From Clostridium sp. M62/1 (GTDB taxonomy: Bacteria; Bacillota; Clostridia; Lachnospirales; Lachnospiraceae), in the NCBI RefSeq assembly GCF_020736365.1, contig NZ_CP085988.1, positions 3,719,501-3,783,500 of the forward strand: a DNA stretch of 64,000 bases, in the 5' to 3' direction. Each line of letters starts with the position of its first letter. The first letter of the stretch is position 1. Position numbers and translations under genes: made by a program. Below are positions 1 to 7,843 of this stretch, in pieces. The notes beneath the pieces are model-generated. The model was not told the origin of the DNA and did not search any database. It saw only the letters and a program-made list of their open reading frames with translations.

Positions 1-150
1 CTCCGACTCCGCTGTCATAACAACCACGACGGAATCCTTCTCATCGGTTTCAGAAGCTTGGTTCTCTGCCTGCTGTCCGCATCCGGACAGTGCTGCCGCC
101 AGCGATAATGCTCCTATAGCTGCTGCAATCTTTGTTTTCCTGTGTTCCAT
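1..150 (-). CDS. Lipoprotein, N-terminal part (probable ABC solute-binding protein)
   Basis: Only the first 50 codons lie in the window; the gene continues past base 1. The start ATG (148-150) follows a strong AAAGGAGG ribosome site. The product begins MEHRKTKIAAAIGALSLAAA and has a lipobox LSGC, so it is exported and lipid-anchored at Cys28. The acidic, Ser/Thr-rich linker followed by VVVVMTAESE resembles the start of peptide or other solute-binding proteins, but too little is present to assign a substrate. Upstream on the same strand are two tandem 130-bp repeats, an intrinsic-terminator-like hairpin and a promoter, so expression may depend on read-through of a long leader. Confidence 0.75.
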   Translation of the reverse strand, partial: MEHRKTKIAAAIGALSLAAALSGCGQQAENQASETDEKDSVVVVMTAESE

Positions 151-196
151 AGGCTTTTGCTGCCTCCTTTTATGCTGCCTGTATTCTGTAAATAAA

Positions 197-326
197 AGAA
201 CAAAGAAACCTGCCTCGCAGGATTCTCCGCCTGCGGCGGGGCTGCAAAAGCAGCCGTATTCCTCTCCAACCCAGTGCGATCCCCGCGGAGCGTTTTTATA
301 TAGCAGGGAACAAAGTTTCCTGCTAT
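197..326. repeat. Tandem 130-bp repeat, copy 1
   Basis: First of two nearly identical copies with a period of exactly 130 bp. Each copy has two modules. Module A holds a palindrome of the AATCCTGC/GCAGGATT type (imperfect in this copy), a CCGCC..GGCGGG dyad and a GCTGCAAAAGCAGC hairpin. Module B (from 272) holds CCCCGCGGAG and the hairpin TATAGCAGG...CCTGCTATA. Relatives of module B occur at 29058 and of module A at 49287, so this is a dispersed intergenic family. No coding potential. Confidence 0.9.
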
Positions 327-456
327 AGAACAAAGAATCCTGCCTTGCAGGATTCTCCGCCTGCGGCGGGGCTGCAAAAGCAGCCGTATTCCTCTCCAAC
401 CCAGTGCGATCCCCGCGGAGCGTTTTTATATAGCAGGGAACAAAGTTTCCTGCTAT
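327..456. repeat. Tandem 130-bp repeat, copy 2
   Basis: Second copy, differing from the first at only a few positions near the start (AAGAATCC versus AAGAAACC, CCTTGC versus CCTCGC). Here the AATCCTGC palindrome is perfect. It abuts the T-tract side of the minus-strand terminator at 458-513. Confidence 0.9.
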
Positions 457-457
457 A

Positions 458-513
458 TAAAAAAACCAGGAAGCTATTTTCCCTGATTCTCAGAGTAAAA
501 ATACCTTCCTGGT
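458..513 (-). terminator. Intrinsic terminator in the leader of the lipoprotein gene
   Basis: Read on the minus strand, ACCAGGAAG and CTTCCTGGT form a 9-bp stem around a long loop, followed at once by TTTTTTTATA. It lies between the minus-strand promoter at 725-753 and the lipoprotein start at 150, so it could end a short transcript or act as an attenuator. Confidence 0.6.
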
Positions 514-843
514 ACTGCTTTGTCCTTTTGATATGAAATGACCGCCGTCAGCCGTAAGGCGATCTGTTGTCCCATACGGGATTTATCCAGCTGAGCTGGC
601 CTGATTTTTCGTTCTGCCGGTCTGTTAAGCGGTTTGTCCGCTGTCCTTCTGCTTGTGCAGAAAATGATTGCAGGATAGAGCCAGACTGGCAGGATGCCAT
701 GTTGATTTCTTTTTTTCCTAAAATAGTATATAGGAAAGCCGGCGTTTCGTCAACAAATGAATTTGTATTTTCTGAGAGAACGCCTTCTGGAGAAAACGGT
801 ACAGCACAGCTGACAGCAGGATGGTCAGATATCCCCTCTTCTC
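514..843. other. Leader / intergenic stretch without a convincing gene
   Basis: Most of this stretch would be transcribed on the minus strand from the promoter at 725-753. It contains several dyads, including CCAGCTGAGCTGG near 589. A 50-codon minus-strand frame, MASCQSGSILQ..., ends near 548, but its ribosome site is weak and it resembles nothing I know. I treat it as leader RNA or a small RNA of unknown class. Confidence 0.4.
725..753 (-). promoter_or_regulatory. Sigma-A-type promoter on the minus strand
   Basis: TTGACG, a 17-bp spacer and TATACT on the minus strand. A transcript would start near 718, pass the terminator at 458-513 and the two repeats, and reach the lipoprotein start at 150, giving a leader of about 570 nt. 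Confidence 0.6.
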
Positions 844-872
844 TTGCATCCGCTCTTTTCCTGCTATATAAT
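844..872 (+). promoter_or_regulatory. Promoter for the GNAT gene, with hairpin at the start site
   Basis: TTGCAT, 17-bp spacer, TATAAT. Directly downstream, AAGACCAGCC (873-882) and GGCTGGTCTT (897-906) form a 10-bp perfect dyad covering the expected start point. It could be an operator or a 5' RNA hairpin. Confidence 0.55.
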
Positions 873-985
873 AAGACCAGCCTGACCATCTTTGACGGCT
901 GGTCTTCGGAAAGACGTCTGGGATGTTATTTTCCGGATAAAATCCGTCATTTCGGCAGAGCTCTGCCAAATTACAGGAGGTATTC

Positions 986-1555
986 ATGTCAGAAACTCAT
1001 TTCAGTTCAGTGAAAAGAAAGATTCTTCGTGATGTGAGGCAGAACCCTCTCACGTTTCCCCCTTCCTTTCCGTTTACAGTATCTGTCCTCACCCTCAGCG
1101 ATCTGCCCTCTGTGTATTCTCTCTGCCTTGGCAATCCGCTGTATTATAAGCACCTGAACTGCCCCCTCACGCCAGACCTGGTGCAGTCTGATTTCACCGC
1201 CCTTCCTCCGGGTAAAAACTGTGAGGACAAATATTTTCTGGGTTTTTGCAAAAATGGCTCTTTAGCCGCTGTCATGGATCTGGTCTTCGGCTATCCAGAT
1301 GAAAAAACTGTTTACATCGGTTTTTTTATGGTAGACCGACAGCTTCAGGGAAAAGGTACCGGCAGCCTGATCATCAGCCATACAGCAGATATTCTGCAGC
1401 GTCAGAGCTATCGCTTCATGAAGCTTGCCTGGGTGGAGGGAAACCGGCAAAGTGAGCACTTCTGGCGCAAAAACGGATTTGAACCAAACGGCAGAAGCAG
1501 CCACCTTGAGGCCTGCACGGTGGCGGAGGCCGTGCGTCCGCTCCAGACGGAATAA
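986..1555 (+). CDS. GNAT family N-acetyltransferase
   Basis: Predicted cytosolic acetyl-CoA-dependent acetyltransferase of 189 residues. The ATG follows ACAGGAGG with a 5-nt gap. The core GNAT fold is visible from about residue 85: KYFLGFCKNGSLAAVMDLV (beta strands), YIGFFMVDRQLQGKGTGSLI (the acetyl-CoA-binding R/Q-x-x-G-x-G/A loop, here QGKGTG) and a C-terminal WxxxNxxSEHFWRKNGF block typical of the last GNAT motif. The substrate cannot be read from the sequence. The gene is monocistronic: it has its own promoter, and a small GACGG/CCGTC hairpin plus T tract spans its stop codon. Confidence 0.85.
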   Translation: MSETHFSSVKRKILRDVRQNPLTFPPSFPFTVSVLTLSDLPSVYSLCLGNPLYYKHLNCPLTPDLVQSDFTALPPGKNCEDKYFLGFCKNGSLAAVMDLVFGYPDEKTVYIGFFMVDRQLQGKGTGSLIISHTADILQRQSYRFMKLAWVEGNRQSEHFWRKNGFEPNGRSSHLEACTVAEAVRPLQTE

Positions 1556-1574
1556 AGCCGTCCTATTTTTGTTT
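1546..1574 (+). terminator. Terminator of the GNAT gene
   Basis: GACGG-aataaag-CCGTC with a following CTATTTTTGTTTTATTT tract. The stem is short (5 bp) and includes the stop codon in its loop. Confidence 0.5.
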
Positions 1575-1627
1575 TATTTATCTGTTTTTTTTATTTTTTA
1601 TGCAACTTTTTTATTTTTTCTATCAAC

Positions 1628-1656
1628 TTGAAATTTTGTTTCATTTCTGTTAAAAT
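1628..1656 (+). promoter_or_regulatory. Promoter for gltS
   Basis: TTGAAA, 17-bp spacer, TAAAAT in an AT-rich island. The leader to the gltS start is about 125 nt. Confidence 0.55.
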
Positions 1657-1786
1657 TTGTCTTCATTTCTTGCCTTTTCCATAGCAGACCGTGTATAGTG
1701 TATATACGTATGGCCTGTCCTTTCTGACCAGCATGCCGAAACGGCATCTGTGCAGCAAGAGCAGGCCAAAAAAAGAAAGGGAAAGG

Positions 1787-3010
1787 ATGTATACAATGAA
1801 TTTTGATCCAGCTACCTCAACCCTTACTCTGGATCTTCTGGCCACAACCGGTTTTGGCTGTGTTATGGTTTATCTGGGTAAGGGCATTGTACGCCGTGTA
1901 AAGGTATTCCAGGACTGGAGCCTTCCGGCTCCGGTTATCGGCGGCCTGATTGTGGCCGTCATCCTCAGCATTTTAAAGAGCAACGGCATTTTCTCCGTGC
2001 AGTGGACCTCCACGCTCGGAAATCACCTGATGAATATCTTCTTTACCTGTGTCGGCTTCGGCTTCAGCCGGAAGCTGTTAGACCGCGGCAAAAAATTCTG
2101 TGCCGGAATTGCGCTGTCTGTCCTGCTTCTGGTACTTCTTCAGGGTATTCTCGGTATCATAGTCGCCTCCTCTCTGGGCATGCACCCGCTGATGGGCATC
2201 CAGATCGGAACAGGGGCTCTGGCAGGCGGTGTGGGAACCACCTCTGCCTTCGGACCGGTCTATGAGAGCATGGGAGCCGTCGGCGCAACCGAGATCGGTG
2301 TGTCTGCTGCCACTCTGGGCATGATCGCCGGAAGCCTCACCGGAGGACCTCTGGCTGTGCTTCTGATTAAAAAGCACAAGCTCACCTCCAACCCGGCAGA
2401 GACAGAGTTTGAGGACGACGGTGAGAAAACGCTTCCTCTCGATGCAAAGAATCTTCTGTCCTCTGTCTGCATGATGACTATCATCGCAGCCTGCGGCATC
2501 CCGATCTATCTCCTTCTGAGCCAGATCCCTCTGATTGAGATGCCATACTTTATCGGCTGTCTGTTTGCAGGAGCCATAGCCAGAAATATCCTGGAAGGGA
2601 TTCACGTGGAAATCCGCCCTCAGGAGGTGGAAGCCATCGAGCATATTTCCCTGGACATTTTCCTGGCTATCACGATTATGACCATGGATCTGACAAAGAT
2701 TGCCGGCTCCGCTGTTCCAATGCTGATCACACTCTTTGCCGTGACAGTGGCCACTCTTTTATTTACCTATTTCATCGGCTTTCGCATGTATAAGAGCGAC
2801 TACAATGCAGCCTGCATGTGCGCCGGTCTGATTGGAATGGGCATGGGCTCCGGCTCCAACGCAGTTGCCAACGAGCGCGCTGTTATGGAAAAGTACGGCT
2901 ACTCCCACATTGCCTGGGTTCTCTACCCGGCCTTCTCCGTACTCTGCGTGGACATTTTCAACCCTCTGTTTATGTCCTTCGCACCTGGAATCATGGGATT
3001 TGCCGGATAA
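1787..3010 (+). CDS. gltS: Sodium/glutamate symporter, GltS family
   Basis: Integral membrane carrier that imports glutamate with sodium. At 407 residues it has the usual family length. The protein is almost entirely hydrophobic helices, in two inverted halves, with glycine-rich re-entrant segments typical of GltS: GTGALAGGVGTTSAFGP near residue 155 and GLIGMGMGSGSNAVANE near 345. I place the start at ATG 1787; ATG 1796 (MNFDPATS) is equally plausible because AAAGG at 1782-1786 is better spaced for it. The upstream in-frame ATG at 1691 lies in leader sequence and is unlikely. The gene ends in a strong terminator and has no operon partner. Confidence 0.9.
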   Translation: MYTMNFDPATSTLTLDLLATTGFGCVMVYLGKGIVRRVKVFQDWSLPAPVIGGLIVAVILSILKSNGIFSVQWTSTLGNHLMNIFFTCVGFGFSRKLLDRGKKFCAGIALSVLLLVLLQGILGIIVASSLGMHPLMGIQIGTGALAGGVGTTSAFGPVYESMGAVGATEIGVSAATLGMIAGSLTGGPLAVLLIKKHKLTSNPAETEFEDDGEKTLPLDAKNLLSSVCMMTIIAACGIPIYLLLSQIPLIEMPYFIGCLFAGAIARNILEGIHVEIRPQEVEAIEHISLDIFLAITIMTMDLTKIAGSAVPMLITLFAVTVATLLFTYFIGFRMYKSDYNAACMCAGLIGMGMGSGSNAVANERAVMEKYGYSHIAWVLYPAFSVLCVDIFNPLFMSFAPGIMGFAG

Positions 3011-3030
3011 AACAGCCGTCGCTGTAAAGA

Positions 3031-3094
3031 AGCAGCCCGCCGTACAGACTCCTGCAGGATTGTCTGTGCGGCGGGCTGCTTTTTGCCCTTTTTT
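3031..3094 (+). terminator. Strong intrinsic terminator after gltS
   Basis: AGCAGCCCGCCG...CGGCGGGCTGCT stem, extended by ACAGAC/GTCTGT, followed by TTTTGCCCTTTTTT. It separates gltS from the convergent glycan operon. Confidence 0.9.
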
Positions 3095-3166
3095 ATTTCA
3101 TCTCTTTTATAATTTCTTTTTATCTCTGCATCTTCGCGTTCGTCTTATCAGCGGCTTTTCCCGTCT

Positions 3167-3982
3167 TTACATCACATCAGAGAAATGCGGCCTCAGCTTT
3201 CTGAAAATCCGAAGCCCCAGGAACATCAGCACAAGCGTCACTGCCCAGAAATAAAGCGTAAGCGTGGGCCTCTCAAAAAACCAGTTTCCCTGCAGCATAC
3301 TGTCCCTGAACCCTGTGGAAATATAGTAAAACGGGTTCAGCTTAAAAATCGGCAGAAGCCACGGGTGGGCATCGGTAAACATGGATTCATGGTACATAAT
3401 CGGCGTCAGCCACATGCCAAACTGCAGGCAGATTCCCACAATCTGAGCCATATCTTTAAAAAATACCTGGATAGAGCTCGTAATATAGGTAACTGCCAGG
3501 GCCAGCATGGACACTGCAAAGGAGTAGTACAGTACCTGAATCCAGGTCGCGATGGGGAAATAGCCTCCCACCAGGTAAAAGCCCACCATAATTGCCAGAA
3601 AGCAGGCGTGTACCATAAAGCAGGAAATCAGCTTGATAATCGGAAGCATTTCCACCTGAAACACTACCTTTTTCACCAGGTAGTGGTACTCCTGAAGGCA
3701 GTTTGTGCCGGAATTCAGGGCTTCGCTGAAGTAGAACCAGGGCACAATTCCCGGAACCATCCAGATGACATAGGAAGCCCCAGGCACAGGAGGCGGGCTC
3801 TTAAAGCCGTACTCGCCGAACAGGAAGGCGTAAATCAGAATGGTTACAAGGGGCTGGACAAACATCCAGACAACTCCAAAATAGGAGCCCACAAACCGCT
3901 TCTTGAAATCTGCCTTGGCCAGATCCCAGATCAGCTTTCTCTTCTCAATGATCCCTTTAAACAGGGAAGTATAGTAATTCAT
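3167..3982 (-). CDS. ABC-2 polysaccharide export permease (Wzm/TagG-like)
   Basis: Membrane subunit of an ABC exporter for lipid-linked polysaccharide or teichoic-acid-like polymer, 271 residues. It starts at ATG 3982 after GGAGG. The N-terminal amphipathic stretch RKLIWDLAKADFKKRFVGSY is the classic Wzm/TagG coupling region, followed by FGVVWMFVQPLVTILIYAFLF and about six membrane helices; the LNPFYYISTGFRDSML segment near the end is also typical. This is the last gene of the minus-strand glycan operon. The matching ATPase (Wzt/TagH), usually the next gene, is absent here and nowhere else in the window. Either it is encoded elsewhere or the system borrows another ATPase. Confidence 0.9.
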   Translation of the reverse strand: MNYYTSLFKGIIEKRKLIWDLAKADFKKRFVGSYFGVVWMFVQPLVTILIYAFLFGEYGFKSPPPVPGASYVIWMVPGIVPWFYFSEALNSGTNCLQEYHYLVKKVVFQVEMLPIIKLISCFMVHACFLAIMVGFYLVGGYFPIATWIQVLYYSFAVSMLALAVTYITSSIQVFFKDMAQIVGICLQFGMWLTPIMYHESMFTDAHPWLLPIFKLNPFYYISTGFRDSMLQGNWFFERPTLTLYFWAVTLVLMFLGLRIFRKLRPHFSDVM

Positions 3983-4034
3983 TCATTTCCTCCGGTCTTT
4001 GCTTTTTGTGGGGAATGGGATTTTTGTTCCGGCT

Positions 4035-4589
4035 TTAGAAGCGGAAGGTATCCTTAAAGCCGCCCCACTTCTGATCCTTCTCGGAAATAATCAGCTTCAT
4101 TCCCTCCTCGATAGGCCACTCTACGCCGATTTCAGGGTCATTCCAGGCCAGACCGCCCTCGTCTCCGGGGTGGTAGAAATCCGTACATTTATAGGCGAAC
4201 TCTGCCTCGTCAGACAGAACCAGGAAACCGTGGGCGAAGCCCTCCGGAATGTAAAACTGCTTCTTATTCTCTGCAGAGAGAACCACTCCGAACCATTTTC
4301 CATAGGTTTCAGAGTCTGCCCTCAGATCCACAGCCACGTCGAACACGGTTCCGCGGATAGCGCGCACCAGCTTGCCCTGGGGATACTGCTTCTGGTAGTG
4401 AAGTCCCCGAAGCACGCCCTTCACAGACATGGACTGATTGTCCTGGACAAATACCATGTCAAGGCCGGCCTCTTTGAAGTCGTTCTGATTGTAGGTTTCC
4501 ACAAAGTATCCTCTCTCATCCTTAAACACGGTCGGCTCAATCACGTAAAGCCCTTTGATATCACATGGCGTTACTTTAATTTTTCCCAT
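4035..4589 (-). CDS. rmlC: dTDP-4-dehydrorhamnose 3,5-epimerase
   Basis: Cytosolic cupin enzyme that epimerises dTDP-4-keto-6-deoxyglucose at C3 and C5 on the way to dTDP-L-rhamnose. The 184-residue product has the family's marks: FKDERGYFVETYN, QDNQSMSVKGVLRGLHYQ with the catalytic His of the RGLHYQ motif, KLVRAIRGTVFDVAVDLR and FYIPEGFAHGFLVLSD. The start is ATG 4589, nine bases after AAAGGAG; the upstream GTG at 4598 lacks a well-placed ribosome site. rmlA, rmlB and rmlD are not in the window, so the other rhamnose genes must lie elsewhere. It supports rhamnose in the glycan made by this operon. Confidence 0.95.
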   Translation of the reverse strand: MGKIKVTPCDIKGLYVIEPTVFKDERGYFVETYNQNDFKEAGLDMVFVQDNQSMSVKGVLRGLHYQKQYPQGKLVRAIRGTVFDVAVDLRADSETYGKWFGVVLSAENKKQFYIPEGFAHGFLVLSDEAEFAYKCTDFYHPGDEGGLAWNDPEIGVEWPIEEGMKLIISEKDQKWGGFKDTFRF

Positions 4590-4726
4590 TTTCTGCACTC
4601 CTTTTCTATTGAAATTCTCTCTAACACTCTTTTTATGCCGTCCGGCAGGCAGACCTGTCTCCTGCCGACTTACCTACTATACCACCAGAACCGGCACCTG
4701 ACAAGGCAAATGAATACCGGAAAGTC

Positions 4727-5152
4727 TCAGCCCTTTTTTCCGATCTCTTTTTCCCCACAGCTGTCTCTGCCTTCCCTGTCCGTCTGTTCCCTGCAGTCAA
4801 CCTTTCCGGCCTGTCTGTCCCGCTGTTCCTTGTCCTCGATGGCTATTTTCTGAACCAGCTCTTTGAGCCTTGTCTCCATCTGAGACTGTTTGATGGACAT
4901 GTGAAACAGCTTGACGATCAAAAGAAAGATCACAAACAGGAAGATAAAATTCGATGTGGAGTACGTCCCCGCAAGCTCCGACAGGACAGTCGGCACCACA
5001 GGGAATACGCTGAACAGGATCAGCATAAAGGAAAAACCGATCCAGAAGAGGGAATCCTCTATCTGCAGCTTTGACTGGCGTATTTTCCTCAAAATCAGAA
5101 CCGTTGTGAGAATGGACACCACAATGAGAACGGCCCTAAGAAGCATGGTCAT
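4727..5152 (-). CDS. DUF2304 small membrane protein
   Basis: A 141-residue protein with three hydrophobic helices (residues about 4-22, 34-52 and 66-84) followed by a charged, coiled-coil-like tail (QSQMETRLKELVQKIAIEDKEQRD). This matches the DUF2304 family, which is commonly encoded next to DPM1-like polyprenyl-phosphate glycosyltransferases and is thought to be a membrane partner. Here it overlaps the stop of such a glycosyltransferase by 4 bp (ATGA), which strongly suggests translational coupling. Confidence 0.8.
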   Translation of the reverse strand: MTMLLRAVLIVVSILTTVLILRKIRQSKLQIEDSLFWIGFSFMLILFSVFPVVPTVLSELAGTYSTSNFIFLFVIFLLIVKLFHMSIKQSQMETRLKELVQKIAIEDKEQRDRQAGKVDCREQTDREGRDSCGEKEIGKKG

Positions 5153-5868
5153 ACCTCTTCCCCCTTCCTTTCACGTTTTCTGAAGCTCTGAATCAGCAGA
5201 ATAGACGACAGAATTTTCGCCATATAAAATATGGATTTTACGGGTGTCAGATAGCTGACTCCTGAAAGCCGCTCATCCATGATAACCGGGATCTCCGCCA
5301 CCTTCGCTCCCCCCTTGATCAGATAGGATACCGTATCCGGCTCAGGTCCGTAATTCAGGCCGCCTGCAAATTCTTTTATCATTCTGTGGTTGAACATACG
5401 CAGGCCGGAGGTAGGATCCTTGATTGTCACCCCTGTGGTCAGGCGAATCGCCCACTCAATCAGGCGGCTTCCTATCATCCGCATGGACAGAGGCTTTTTG
5501 GCTCCCACAAACCGGGAGCCGATGACAATGTCATACCCCTCCTCCATCTTTTCTATCATGGCCTCCAGATATTCCGGCCGGTGCTGGCCGTCCCCGTCCA
5601 GCTGCACCGCGTATCGGTACTCCTTTTTCGCCGCATATTTTAGCCCCGCCTGAAATCCCCCGGCAAGTCCCAGGTTTACCGGCAGATCCAGAAATTCATA
5701 GCCCCGCTCCCTGCATATCTCCCCCGTCCTGTCTTTGGAGCCGTCGTTGATTACAAGGTAATCGTACTGGGGAAAATCACGTATCAGGCGGTCCACCACA
5801 CGCTCAATATTTTTTTCTTCATTGTAGGCTGGTATTACGATCAGTAAATCTGACATCATGTCCTCCAT
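5149..5868 (-). CDS. Family 2 glycosyltransferase, polyprenyl-phosphate hexose synthase-like (DPM1 type)
   Basis: Predicted membrane-associated enzyme moving a sugar from a nucleotide donor to polyprenyl phosphate. GT-A fold signatures: LLIVIPAYNEEKNI at the start, DYLVINDGSKDRT, the NLGLAGGFQAGLKYA loop and the donor/metal motif QLDGDGQH near residue 90, then DPTSGLRMFN. The start at 5868 is one choice; ATG 5856 (MSDLLIV) has GGAGG 5 bases upstream and may be the true start. It is coupled to the DUF2304 gene. It probably supplies a lipid-linked sugar used by the DUF2142 (GT-C-like) protein in the same operon. Confidence 0.9.
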   Translation of the reverse strand: MEDMMSDLLIVIPAYNEEKNIERVVDRLIRDFPQYDYLVINDGSKDRTGEICRERGYEFLDLPVNLGLAGGFQAGLKYAAKKEYRYAVQLDGDGQHRPEYLEAMIEKMEEGYDIVIGSRFVGAKKPLSMRMIGSRLIEWAIRLTTGVTIKDPTSGLRMFNHRMIKEFAGGLNYGPEPDTVSYLIKGGAKVAEIPVIMDERLSGVSYLTPVKSIFYMAKILSSILLIQSFRKRERKGEEV

Positions 5869-5946
5869 TGCTGCTCTTCCTGTATTTTGACTGCCGGCAG
5901 CGGCATCTTTTTCTTGTCCTCTTCATTCCGGCATTTTAAACCGTCT

Positions 5947-6957
5947 TCAGTTCCAGTAATTTTTATTCATGGTCAGCCAGAGCACCAGGCTTCTGGGCAG
6001 CCTTTTATACTGTTTCCCAAGCAGGTATCCGGCATACTTGAAGCCGCTGTGAACAGCCAGCTTCGGTAGGAGCATCCACTTTCCCTGTCTGACGAGAAAG
6101 GCCGCGGTGCGCCTGACCAGCCGGATTCCCTCTCCCTCTGACCGGATCCCGGAAAAGACCTCCGGATGGTCGGCCTGGGAGACTGCCAGATCGAAATTCC
6201 GGTGGAGCTGCTCCACTGCCGTGTAGTTGTGAGAGTGAAACACTCTTGCGTCCGCCGCATAGGCAATCCGATAGCCGTTTTCGACAGCCTTTGCCGCATA
6301 GATCATGTCCTCATTGAAGATCGTCTTTTTAATAAAGCCTCCGAGACTCCTGTATATGGCTGTATCGTAGGCCGCGCAGACGTTGGAGCAGAAGAAGGTT
6401 TTGATGCCAAGCTCCTTTAGATCCGCTACCGACTTGATCCGGCTCTCTGCCGGATAGTTGAAGGCTCTCGTATATTTTTCCATCAGGGAGCAGTCCTCAA
6501 AGGGCAGCTGCCTGGCGTAGGCTGCCGCAATGTCCGGCCCGCTCTCGAGAGCTTTTATGAGATTTCCCACCAGCTTCCTGTCTGCCGGAACTGCGTCGTG
6601 GGTCATCAGAATACACACATCCGCGTCAGACAGGCGGATGCCCCGGTCCCTCGTCCCGCCGTGATCAAACTCCTCCCTGGACAGGTGATGCACCTCCATC
6701 TCTGTTTCCTGAGTCCCTTTTTTCTCAAAGATCTCCTCATATTCCGGCTTCCAGAACTGTTCCTCTGTATTCATGATGATGAGCCGGCGGATGGGATAAT
6801 CCTGCTCCCGTATCCGTTTCAGAAGCTCCTTAAAACTCTTACCCGGCCGGTAAACAGGAATGATTAAATCCACTGACTTTTTCCGGCCCTCTGCTCTTTC
6901 TTCTGCTTTTTTCAGTTCCATATCTGTCTCTGCTTTCCTCCAGGCAATATTTTCCAT
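5947..6957 (-). CDS. Family 2 glycosyltransferase, rhamnosyltransferase-like
   Basis: 336-residue GT-A enzyme with SVDLIIPVYRPGKSFKELL at residues 28-46, the substrate loop REEFDHGGTRDRGI, the donor-binding region DADVCILMTHDAVPADRKLV and a later NEDMIYAAKAVENGYRIAYAADARVFHSHNYT block typical of rhamnosyltransferases (FNED and a His-rich acceptor region). With rmlC in the operon, rhamnosyl transfer is a reasonable inference. The start at 6957 is weakly supported: the ribosome site is poor, and it sits 9 bp after the previous gene's stop, so translation may be coupled. Confidence 0.85.
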   Translation of the reverse strand: MENIAWRKAETDMELKKAEERAEGRKKSVDLIIPVYRPGKSFKELLKRIREQDYPIRRLIIMNTEEQFWKPEYEEIFEKKGTQETEMEVHHLSREEFDHGGTRDRGIRLSDADVCILMTHDAVPADRKLVGNLIKALESGPDIAAAYARQLPFEDCSLMEKYTRAFNYPAESRIKSVADLKELGIKTFFCSNVCAAYDTAIYRSLGGFIKKTIFNEDMIYAAKAVENGYRIAYAADARVFHSHNYTAVEQLHRNFDLAVSQADHPEVFSGIRSEGEGIRLVRRTAAFLVRQGKWMLLPKLAVHSGFKYAGYLLGKQYKRLPRSLVLWLTMNKNYWN

Positions 6958-6966
6958 ATCTTCGTT

Positions 6967-7806
6967 CTAATCCTGTTTTCCGTAAGCGTCATACGCCTTT
7001 CTGTAGAAATGCATCAGAAGCCTCACTGCCGGCTCCGGCCACATCTTCCTGAACATGGCCGTCTCGTCCTCTTTTCTCCGGTTGTCCTCGATGCACTGCT
7101 TCGTGGTTGCCCCCGGATGCACCCTGTAGTAGATGAGCGGCCGTTCTGAGCAGACAAACCTGCCTTTTCGCCCCGCCAGCTCATAGAGATTGTCCCAGTC
7201 CAGGGCAAACTCAAAGGAGGATTCAAAGAGGCGGTTTCCAAGCTCCTCCTTATTGTAGGCGCAGGACGGACAGCAGATGGAATTTCCAAACAAAAGGGCA
7301 GCCCGCTTCACGCCGGTCCTGTCTGCCAGGAAACGCAGGCGCAGAGGGAGCCTGAGAAACTTTTTCACCAGCCACACCCGATTCACCGTCTGAAGCCTTG
7401 CCCGAAGGCTTCCATCCGGCTTAGGCTCCATCATAACAGCGGCGTAGTCGCTGCAGAATACTGTCATATCCGGGTATTTTCTGTACATAGCCAGAAGGGT
7501 TTCCGTGTAATTTTTCCTGTACCTGTCGTCCTGGTGGGCGATTGTCACGAACTTTCCGCCTGCCTTCTCATAGGCGAACAGCCAGTCCTCCCGAATGCCG
7601 CTTTTCCCCTCCCGCACATACAGGGGAATGCCGTATTTTTCAGCCAGACGGCTGATATAGGGGCTGGGCGTTGATGTACAGCAGATGACCTCTGAGCTGC
7701 AGCTCTGGCGTTTTACTGAGGCCATGCACTCCTCCAGATAGGGCGAATCCTTATAGGCGCAGATGGCAAAGGTATGAAACCCCAGCTGTTCCTTTTTTTC
7801 TTCCAT
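6967..7806 (-). CDS. Family 2 glycosyltransferase
   Basis: 279-residue cytosolic GT-A enzyme. FHTFAICAYKDSPYLEECMASV near the N terminus is the nucleotide-sugar-binding start; KFVTIAHQDDRYRKNY gives a DD metal motif near residue 92; FALDWDNLYELAGRKGRFVCSERPLIYYRVHPGATTK is the C-terminal acceptor block. The start ATG follows a purine-rich GGAAGGAGAGGAAGG site. It belongs to the glycan operon; donor and acceptor cannot be told from sequence. Confidence 0.85.
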   Translation of the reverse strand: MEEKKEQLGFHTFAICAYKDSPYLEECMASVKRQSCSSEVICCTSTPSPYISRLAEKYGIPLYVREGKSGIREDWLFAYEKAGGKFVTIAHQDDRYRKNYTETLLAMYRKYPDMTVFCSDYAAVMMEPKPDGSLRARLQTVNRVWLVKKFLRLPLRLRFLADRTGVKRAALLFGNSICCPSCAYNKEELGNRLFESSFEFALDWDNLYELAGRKGRFVCSERPLIYYRVHPGATTKQCIEDNRRKEDETAMFRKMWPEPAVRLLMHFYRKAYDAYGKQD

Positions 7807-7843
7807 GGCTTCCTTCCTCTCCTTCCATCACTCTTCCCCCATG

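Noticed and set aside
548..889. Minus-strand frame of 113 codons near the first repeats
   Set aside because: Weak ribosome site and no similarity; the promoter at 725-753 would start inside it. Treated as leader RNA.
3185..4057. Plus-strand open frame of 290 codons
   Set aside because: Antisense to the polysaccharide permease gene, with His/Gly-rich wording typical of a shadow frame.
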